A DNA stretch of 64,000 bases from Synechococcus sp. PCC 7336. Lineage in GTDB: Bacteria; Cyanobacteriota; Cyanobacteriia; Thermostichales; PCC-7336. The notes beneath the pieces were generated by a model. It was not told the origin of the DNA. It searched no databases and saw only the letters and a list, made by a program, of their open reading frames with translations. The stretch lies in NCBI RefSeq assembly GCF_000332275.1, contig NZ_CM001776.1, positions 3,780,008 to 3,844,007 on the forward strand, written 5' to 3'. Below are positions 56,130 through 64,000 of this stretch, piece after piece. Both the position numbers and the translations under genes were made by a program. The first letter of the stretch is position 1. Each line of letters begins with the position of its first letter.

Positions 56130-56447
56130 GACAAGCCTTACAGTATTCAGTGGCACCCAGCATAACTCTTGCTCAGAAAAAACGAATCCATATATTCGAT
56201 TGTCCCCAGGTGCTAATTAAGCCATCATGCGGCAGAATCAGATATTCGAGAATATGTCACCCGCAACTTGCAGTAGTTCGATACTCATAAATAAAGAAAT
56301 CTGGTAAATAAAGAAATCTGGGCTTCAGCCGCAGATGGCCTCGCAGGAGGCCGAAAATTGACAGTTCGACCAGCCTGCGTTGTCTCCGCTCGAACGACTA
56401 GAAGCGATCGCTCTTTCAACTCGCTCGCAGTACAATAGAGCCCAACG
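56130..56447. other. Intergenic region upstream of the TPP riboswitch
   Basis: No gene. It contains a perfect 17-bp tandem duplication (TAAATAAAGAAATCTGG at 56288-56304 and 56305-56321). TACAAT at 56431-56436 is a possible -10 box for thiC, about 12 bases before the riboswitch. Confidence 0.45.
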
Positions 56448-57921
<1,474 letters not shown>

Positions 57922-57944
57922 ACCCCTTCTTACTCTCAAGTCTG

Positions 57945-57976
57945 ACCCTTCTTCCACATTTGGGAGGAGGGTTTTT
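57945..57976 (+). terminator. Terminator of thiC
   Basis: A stem ACCCTTCTTCC / GGGAGGAGGGT (two G-U pairs) with a short ACATTT-type loop is followed by TTTTT, 24 bases after the thiC stop. Confidence 0.8.
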
Positions 57977-58083
57977 CTACACTAAAATCCCCTCTCGCCA
58001 CTTGCGGACTGAGTTCATCCAGATAATCCGATCGCACTCTCGCAACTCCCCCACCGCGATCGCCGCTGGAGCAGTAGGTTTGG

Positions 58084-58515
58084 TTACTCAGCCTCGCCCT
58101 CGGGCTCCCCGACTAATTCTGAAGGCCGTGGGTTCTCGCGATCTAATAACTCTCGAGCCCGCTGATTCGCCAGCTCGATGACGCTGTGAACTTCTTCCAA
58201 ATCTTGAAGGTTGAGGATCTGCCTGCCAATAATCGTCGTTGGCTTCGGCGCAGCTTCCCGCTGATTTGCGTCTAAATCCCGCCCCTCTAAATGGGCCAGA
58301 TACCCGTCCAGCGATGTAAACCCCACTTTACTCGCGATCTCTCGCAACATGATTGGATCGGGCAAATTCTTGAGATTGCCTTTCTTGTAGTTCTTTAACG
58401 TGTTGCTGCTGGTTCCCAGCTCTTTGGCTAGGGCTTCTTGGGATTCAGCCTGTGCGATCGCAGACTGTACGTCTCTCGCAAAAGCATCAATGAGCCGCCT
58501 CCCAGTCAGTGGCAC
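58084..58515 (-). CDS. XRE-like helix-turn-helix regulator
   Basis: A 143-residue protein with an N-terminal HTH (AIAQAESQEALAKELGTSSNTLKNYKKGNLKNLPDPIMLREIASKVGF, about residues 18-68), followed by a linker and an acidic helical C-terminus. The start is GTG 58515. It diverges from a small Ner-like gene across a 170-base gap holding a candidate operator, the layout of a phage-type switch. Target unknown. Confidence 0.75.
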   Translation of the reverse strand: MPLTGRRLIDAFARDVQSAIAQAESQEALAKELGTSSNTLKNYKKGNLKNLPDPIMLREIASKVGFTSLDGYLAHLEGRDLDANQREAAPKPTTIIGRQILNLQDLEEVHSVIELANQRARELLDRENPRPSELVGEPEGEAE

Positions 58516-58587
58516 CGTCAGACCCTTAAAATTACGTCTTTACGCACCTTATATATCCTGCGCAGCGTTTGCATGCAAGACATCACC

Positions 58588-58622
58588 CCACGCTAACAAA
58601 AAAGTTAACACTAACATTATTG
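58588..58622. promoter_or_regulatory. Candidate operator between divergent HTH genes
   Basis: Closely spaced TAAC/GTTA words (CGCTAACAAAAAAGTTAACA, then CTAACATTATTGACA) give three near-direct repeats of TGTTA on the minus strand, one paired as GTTAAC. TTGACA at about 58619 could be a -35 box. Such clusters suit a small HTH repressor acting on both promoters. Confidence 0.4.
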
Positions 58623-58688
58623 ACAGGCAATGGCTGAGGAAGTAGCCTAACGAAGAAGTTGTCTGTAATAATTTTATTGCGCTGGAGG

Positions 58689-58901
58689 ATGAATCCGATA
58701 GATATTAAAGCGGAGCTTCGCAAGGCTGGTTACACGCAGACCGATGTGGCCCAGTTGCTCAATTGCACGCCGCAAACCGTTTGGAATGTTATCAGTCGTC
58801 GGGATCGTTCGCGGCGGGTGGAAGAAAAAATCGCCGAGCTGATCGACCGCCCTCTATGGGAGGTCTGGCCCGACTCGTATCCACAGGCTCCAAAAGAGTA
58901 G
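58689..58901 (+). CDS. Ner/Nlp-like small DNA-binding protein
   Basis: A 70-residue HTH protein (MNPIDIKAELRKAGYTQTDV, AQLLNCTPQTVWNVISRRDR, then RRVEEKIAELIDRPLWEVWP) closely matching the Ner/Nlp pattern of phage Mu-type regulators and their chromosomal relatives. ATG 58689 has GGAGG directly abutting it, so the true start may be TTG 58659 or TTG 58677; the family N-terminus favours the ATG. It diverges from the XRE-like gene. Confidence 0.75.
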   Translation: MNPIDIKAELRKAGYTQTDVAQLLNCTPQTVWNVISRRDRSRRVEEKIAELIDRPLWEVWPDSYPQAPKE

Positions 58902-58997
58902 CCCGTTTTGTGGCATCGATGGCGATCGCGATTGGCGGCTATCGCCACAGCTAGTCGCGAGGCTGGTAGAGCAGCTCGCTCGGGGCAAGCTCTACGC

Positions 58998-60218
58998 TCA
59001 GGCTGCTGGAGGTGAAGATAGATTGCTGGTTTCGGGCAGTTCGATTGGCTCTGAGGCATCTAAGCGGCCCAAGACCCGGCTATACAGTGTTTCTAGCTGA
59101 GTGATATTGCGGCTGAGGGTATAGCGCTGCAAGACTCGCTGACGGGCCTTCCTCCCCAACATCTGAGTAAATTCCTGCTGGTCCCGCAGCAAGGGTAGGA
59201 GTGAAGTCAACTCTGCAGTGACTTTAGCCGCTGACAGAACAATACCCGCCCCATCCTCGATCGCCTCCCCATCGGCTCCTACATTTGTTGCCACTACTGC
59301 CGTTCCGCAAGCCATGCCCTCCAACAGGGAAATCGAAAGCCCTTCAATCAAAGATGGCAAGATAAATACATCGGCCCCCCGCAAGATCTCAATGCGTCGC
59401 TGTTCGTCAGCCACATAACCCAACCATACAACGCCGCGATCGGCCCGGTAAAAAGGTTTGAGTGTAGAGGTCTGCGGACCGTCCCCCACGATCGCCAATA
59501 GAGCTCGATCGCCCATGTCTGCTTGCTTCCAGGCTTTCAGCAACGATTCGATATTTTTCTCGGGGGAAATGCGTCCCTGATAGACAAATAGTCGGTCTGT
59601 CCCCAACTCCTCCTTAATCCTCGACGGTCCCGGGCAGAATTTGTCGGTGTCGACGCCATTGGGGATGACGCTGATGCCAGCTTCGGGAACCCCCAAGGAA
59701 ATCAAGAGCTGTTTTTGCAGTTCTGAGAAGATGATCGTGGCGCGGTACTGGGCTAGAGAGGGGGCATAGAGCTGATAGAGCAGGTGTTGGGTGCGAGACA
59801 CAAAAGTGCGGCGATGGCGATCGAAGGCGGGGTGAAAGGTGGAAACTGCTGGAATTCCCAATTGGCGACCGAGCTTGGGAATGGAGAAATCGAGGGGGGA
59901 GAGGGTGAGAGAAACGTGGATGAGGTCGGGCTTGAGGGTTTGCAGGGCGTCTTTGAGAATTTGGCGGGAGTTGGGGGTGGGAATCGTGAAAATTTGATTT
60001 TTGTGCAAGCAAGGGAGCGAGATTTCAGCAGCCCAGACAGGCTGGGATGGGGCGCGGCAAGCGGTTGGCAATTCTGAGGCGGACTCGGAGGCATTGCCCG
60101 AGGCAAAGTGGATGAAGCTGATGCGGTGGCCCCGCTGGGCTAATGCCGTAGTGACTTCCAAACCGTAGGTGACGTTGCCGCAAAAGGGAGATGTCTTGCC
60201 AATCCAAGCAATGTGCAT
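58998..60218 (-). CDS. GT4-family glycosyltransferase
   Basis: A 406-residue retaining glycosyltransferase of the GT-B fold. The N-terminal acceptor half (HIAWIGKTSPFCGNVTYGLE, TFHPAFDRHRR) is followed by VIPNGVDTDKF near residue 190, the donor domain with FVYQGRISPEKNIESLLKAW near 213 and the EX7E site EGLSISLLEG near 291. It probably transfers a sugar to a lipid or polysaccharide at the inner membrane; substrate unknown. No other sugar gene is next to it. Confidence 0.92.
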   Translation of the reverse strand: MHIAWIGKTSPFCGNVTYGLEVTTALAQRGHRISFIHFASGNASESASELPTACRAPSQPVWAAEISLPCLHKNQIFTIPTPNSRQILKDALQTLKPDLIHVSLTLSPLDFSIPKLGRQLGIPAVSTFHPAFDRHRRTFVSRTQHLLYQLYAPSLAQYRATIIFSELQKQLLISLGVPEAGISVIPNGVDTDKFCPGPSRIKEELGTDRLFVYQGRISPEKNIESLLKAWKQADMGDRALLAIVGDGPQTSTLKPFYRADRGVVWLGYVADEQRRIEILRGADVFILPSLIEGLSISLLEGMACGTAVVATNVGADGEAIEDGAGIVLSAAKVTAELTSLLPLLRDQQEFTQMLGRKARQRVLQRYTLSRNITQLETLYSRVLGRLDASEPIELPETSNLSSPPAA

Positions 60219-60379
60219 GCGGTGTGTCCGTGCGCTCTTCCATCTTTTAGAGTAAGCGCCGAGTTACCCTCAAATCAAAGTCTTTGGGTTTTTCGAGGTT
60301 GAGGCTCGGGGCATAACTTAGAGACTTGTCGTGCTCGCTCCTGCTCCAGAATGCGTCCCCGATCGCCACTCCCAGGGCA

Positions 60380-60417
60380 AATTCTCAAGAAAGCTAGAAA
60401 TTCTCAAGAAAGCTAGA
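60380..60417 (+). repeat. 19-bp perfect tandem duplication
   Basis: AATTCTCAAGAAAGCTAGA occurs twice back to back at 60380-60398 and 60399-60417, 31 bases before the nadA start. Confidence 0.95.
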
Positions 60418-60448
60418 GTGGAAATACCCATCCACCCCTAAATTATCC

Positions 60449-61426
60449 GTGTTTGCTTCCACACTGCCACGCCCCACCCAAACAGCGACCGATCTGACAC
60501 CTCTGGATTTGTTTGAGGCGATCGCCGAACTCAAGCGGGAACTCAATGCGATCGTGCTGGCCCACTATTACCAAGAGCCCGACATTCAAGATATTGCCGA
60601 TTACATTGGCGATTCGTTAGGTCTGTCCCGACAGGCAGCAGAGACTGATGCGGATGTCATCGTGTTTGCGGGCGTTCATTTCATGGCTGAAACCGCTAAA
60701 ATTCTTAACCCCGACAAACTAGTGCTGGTGCCTGACTTAGAGGCGGGCTGTTCGTTGGCCGATAGCTGCCCGCCACAGGAATTTGCCGCGTTTAAAGCAG
60801 CCCATCCCAATTGCGTCGTGGTGTCGTATATCAACTGCACCGCTGAAATTAAGGCCATGAGCGATATTATCTGCACCAGCTCGAATGCCGTTCGGATTGT
60901 GGAGCAAATTCCAGCAGAGCGACCCATTATTTTTGCCCCCGATCGCAATTTAGGTCGCTACGTCATGCAACAAACCGGTCGCGACTTAGTGCTGTGGGAA
61001 GGAAGTTGCATCGTCCACGAAACCTTCTCGGAGAAAAAACTCATCCAACTCAAACTGGAACACCCCAACGCCGAAGTGTTAGCCCACCCCGAATGCGAAG
61101 TGCCCCTGCTGCGCTTGGCTGACTATATCGGTTCCACCACTGCATTGCTCGACTACTGTCAAACCAGCCAAGCACCAGCCTTTATTGTGGCCACCGAACC
61201 GGGCATCATTCACCAAATGGAAAAACGGGTGCTCCACAAGCAGTTTATTCCTGCGCCTCCGACGGACGATACTTGCAACTGTAACGAGTGTCCGTACATG
61301 CGGCTGAATACTCTGGAAAAACTGTACTGGTGCATGAAGAATCGCTCTCCCGAGGTGGATGTACCGGCAGAGATTCGGGTTCAGGCGTTACGACCCATTC
61401 AGCGCATGTTTGAAATGAGTGTGTAG
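60449..61426 (+). CDS. nadA: Quinolinate synthase
   Basis: A 325-residue 4Fe-4S enzyme that condenses iminoaspartate with dihydroxyacetone phosphate to quinolinate, the start of NAD synthesis. Motifs are [21 protein letters not shown] near residue 36, [10 protein letters not shown] near 105, [12 protein letters not shown] near 163, HPECEVPLL near 213 and the C-terminal CNCNECPYM near 279. The start is GTG 60449. Complete and of normal length. Confidence 0.97.
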   Translation: MFASTLPRPTQTATDLTPLDLFEAIAELKRELNAIVLAHYYQEPDIQDIADYIGDSLGLSRQAAETDADVIVFAGVHFMAETAKILNPDKLVLVPDLEAGCSLADSCPPQEFAAFKAAHPNCVVVSYINCTAEIKAMSDIICTSSNAVRIVEQIPAERPIIFAPDRNLGRYVMQQTGRDLVLWEGSCIVHETFSEKKLIQLKLEHPNAEVLAHPECEVPLLRLADYIGSTTALLDYCQTSQAPAFIVATEPGIIHQMEKRVLHKQFIPAPPTDDTCNCNECPYMRLNTLEKLYWCMKNRSPEVDVPAEIRVQALRPIQRMFEMSV

Positions 61427-61815
61427 GCCAGCTTTTCCTGCCAAGGAATACAGTTGGGAGCAAACTTGCATCAATCCCGAATCCGTCGATGACCCGCCGG
61501 ATCGATATGCGCCTAAACTGACTGCTGCAAGCTAATCTTCATTTCTAACGCTCCAGGAAATTTATAGAAATATGACATTCTGCGCTCATTCGATACGCTA
61601 GTCTGTCCACAATGGGGGGGGGGAGAGCTTAAGATTGCATCCTATTCTCATTTGACACCTGAGCTCACTAACATTCCAGCCCCTATCACACCCCATCAGC
61701 CAAGGGAATAACGGGCCTGCTTCTCTGTTAAAATGCCTTCTTCTCTATTAAATGATGGTGGCGAGGGGGATTTTGCCGCTCTGTTACTGATGTTTTTATC
61801 AACAGCGAGTCAGCA
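61427..61815. other. Intergenic region nadA / patatin-like gene
   Basis: About 390 bases without a recognisable gene. It contains a run of ten G residues near 61614 and a near-duplicate TTCTCT(G/A)TTAAA word at about 61719 and 61743. Probably the leader of the following gene. Confidence 0.4.
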
Positions 61816-64000
61816 TGGTTAACTCTCCAACCATCGATCCCAGTCTTTCCACTAAAAAACGCAATCAACTGATTAATCTGCTGCTATGGCTGGGGATTCT
61901 GTTTGCGATCGCTCTTTTACAGCTTGTTGGCAATACCGTTCAGTACATTTTCTTTCTCAGAGTCCCTGCGATCGGGGCATTATTCCTGCTGGCATTTCCC
62001 TTTATCGCCATCTATCTCGTCCCCAACATCCTGCGCAATCTATTTGTGTTGAAGGGCTGGGGGCAGTTGGCCATCACAATTGCGGCGGCTATTGTTGCGG
62101 GGATAGGCATCGTTCAGGGGGCAAATGTCATCCTGCTCAATGTTCCAGCTCGGTTTGAGATCTATTCCCTGACTGCAAGATTTCCGCATATTTTCCCGCT
62201 GTCTTACCTCACAGCCATCTTTCTGGCATTGCCCACTGCCTACCTGACCATTCGCTTTTCGCGGGGGAAATTGGGCTTGAACGATCGCCAGATTTGGATC
62301 GGAGCGGCTGCAGGAGCTGCGATCGCTGGGGTAATTGGAGGGGTATTTTCAGTCATTCGCAATTACCTCAACAGCGACACCTTCTTACAAGTCCCTGTGG
62401 TGTGGTTGCTGAAGCTGCTCATTTGGGACCCCAGCGATCGGGCCGGTTATTTAACGGATGGCGGCACCGAACTGACGAACGGACATCTACCGGCGATCGC
62501 ATTTTTGCTGACACTGGCGATCGTCTACGCGATCGCAAAATTTTGGTATGCCCCCGAGCGCAAAACAAAGGCTTCCCCCGAAGCCCCCACGCTGCTGTAC
62601 GTGCTGCTCATCGCCACCAGTCTGGCTCTGCTGCTGGGGTCGATCTCATTCTTGTTCGATCGCTTTCGCCTTCCGGTGCTGCCCCCGCTTCTAATTGTTT
62701 CAGCAATTCTGTATACCCGCTTCAACGTCGATCACTATTACGAATTGCGCGGCAAGCTCGATCCTGACAGTTTGGCAATGGGTGCCTCCTTGCCAAAGGT
62801 AGCCTCCGAAGATACTGCTACTCGAGAGCGGGATATCCAGCAGGCACTCGATGCCCGCCTGCGGTGGGCGTACGAGACACTACCCAATGGAGATCCCAAT
62901 CCAGAAGACGGCCATACGCTGGTGGTAGTCTGTGCGAGCGGTGGCGGCATTCAAGCTTCCGGTTGGGCAGTTAGAGTCTTAACTGGATTGCGGCAAGCCT
63001 TGGGAAACACGTTTTCTCGACACATTGGCTTCATCAGCTCTGTTTCGGGGGGATCGGTAGGCAGTATGTACTACATCGATGCAGAGGATGTGGAAGGACA
63101 GCAGAGTTCTGCCGGTGAAAGCTCCCTAGACGATCGTGCAGCGGATCGCATATTTGCGAGTGCCACCCGCGACAGTTTAGATGCCACAGGCTGGGGGCTG
63201 GCGTTTCTGGATTTTTGGCGCTTCTTCGGATTTCCCACATTCGTCGGTCCCATCTACGATCGAGGCTGGAGTATCGAGCAGGATTGGAAACTGGAGCTCA
63301 GCCAGCCCAATGTGACGTTGGGAAGTTGGAAATCTGCCATTCAAGCGGGTCGCATTCCCCTCCCCGTCTTTAATGCCACTCTGGTTGAAGATGGCAAGCG
63401 CTTTTTAATTACCCCAATGGATTTTGGTCCCGACGCCGCCTCCAAGTCGGTTGACTTCAACACCCTCTTCAAGGGAGCCGATCTGGACGTGACCACTGCC
63501 GCCCGCCTGTCAGCCACATTTCCCTATGTCACCCCCGTCGCTCGCAACGATAAAGGCAAAATTTTCTATCACGTTGCCGATGGAGGCTATTTCGACAACT
63601 TTGGCGTTGCCACTGGCAGCGAGTTTTTGCGGCGGTTTGTGCTAAATGGCAAGAAGAGTCAGCACAACATCAAGCGGATTCTCTTCCTCACGATCGTCAC
63701 CTTTCCCGAAGTTCCCGAAATCCCTCCCCAAGCAGATAGGCCCGATCGCCAGGGTTGGCTGATGTCGATCGCCGGTCCCTTTATCGCTGCCCTCAACGTG
63801 CGCGATTCCACTCAAAGTGTCCAGAATGCCGTGAATATTGAGGCATTGAAGTTACGCAGTCGCTTGGGCAATTTGCTAGAAGAGATGGGCGATCGTAAAG
63901 CTCGAGGGAAGATTCAACAATTGTCTGAGGCTTACGATCGATCCGACGATACCGTGCAAAGCACCCTCGCAGATCTAGAGGCCGAAGCTACTCGGCAAGG
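61816..64000 (+). CDS. Membrane-anchored patatin-like phospholipase, partial
   Basis: ATG 61816 opens a frame that reads to the window edge (728 codons) without a stop. Residues 1-300 contain about seven to eight hydrophobic helices (LINLLLWLGILFAIALLQLV, AIGALFLLAFPFIAIYLV and others). From about residue 370 the patatin fold begins: VVVCASGGGIQASGW (oxyanion loop), SSVSGGSVGSMYY with the GxSxG nucleophile near 417, and VADGGYFDNFG near 590 with the catalytic Asp of the DGG motif. It is thus a lipid acyl hydrolase fused to a membrane bundle. A broad set of such proteins is known in cyanobacteria, with unknown substrates. Confidence 0.88.

Noticed and set aside
61610-61626. Run of ten G as a phase-variable tract
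   Set aside because: It lies in a non-coding region about 190 bases upstream of the nearest start; no sign that it sets frame or promoter spacing.

Overview
The window comes from a cyanobacterial chromosome. The signs are many GCGATCGC (HIP1-type) octamers, a form IB rbcL-rbcX-rbcS operon, a PsbY-like photosystem II peptide, the GntR regulator PlmA known only from cyanobacteria, several cyanobacterial conserved-unknown families (DUF3288, DUF1269, YtxH/DUF948) and a TPP riboswitch in front of thiC. I cannot name the species. No rRNA, tRNA or CRISPR array was seen.

Layout. 0-2.3 kb: HerA-type ATPase on the minus strand, followed by the first 54 codons of a probable NurA-like partner cut by the window edge. 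2.7-7.2 kb: argS, a tiny membrane peptide, a Met/Gln/Pro-rich zinc-ribbon protein, a HepT/MntA toxin-antitoxin pair and an Anbu proteasome-like peptidase. 7.3-14.8 kb: an IS5 remnant, a drug/metabolite exporter, a PPOX flavoprotein, glgB and three stress genes (DUF1269, Dps, coiled coil). 15.7-18.3 kb: five same-strand genes for secreted Gln/Asn-repeat and Arg/Gly-rich proteins, the best candidate here for an undescribed system. 18.5-21.8 kb: lspA, queC, a PEP-CTERM protein and smpB. 21.9-26.8 kb: two convergent AAA-like STAND-type ATPases, one with fourteen WD40 repeats, bracketed by inverted repeats. 27-33 kb: comF, YihY, trmL, YtxH/DUF948, DUF1232, a ROK glucokinase, an internally deleted SDR gene and an AhpD-like protein. 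33-38 kb: the RuBisCO operon, a six-copy tandem repeat, DUF3288, RlpA and psbY. 38.3-40.9 kb: a nicotinamide salvage operon (nadV plus nadM-Nudix). 41.5-43.8 kb: a Wzc-like tyrosine autokinase whose tyrosine tail is out of frame.

44-55.7 kb is a rearranged Rhs locus flanked by two inverted copies of a ~215 bp repeat. It holds a complete ISL3 element, the 3' half of an Rhs gene with a C-terminal toxin domain and its probable immunity gene, a second ISL3 transposase killed by two nonsense codons, a dead immunity-like gene, a frameshifted nuclease-toxin fragment with an open immunity gene, and the decayed 5' half of an Rhs gene. From 54.3 kb the order is ordinary again: plmA, a two-gene micro-operon, TPP riboswitch-thiC, a divergent pair of small HTH regulators, a GT4 glycosyltransferase, nadA and a membrane-anchored patatin-like protein that runs off the right edge.

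Functional links. nadA (de novo NAD) and nadV/nadM (salvage) both feed NAD. rbcLXS, psbY, glgB and PlmA serve photosynthetic carbon and nitrogen balance. MntA/HepT, HerA/NurA-like, the STAND ATPases and the Rhs cassettes form a scattered conflict/defence layer, with visible decay in HepT and Rhs. All assignments come from reading the sequence; no database search was run.
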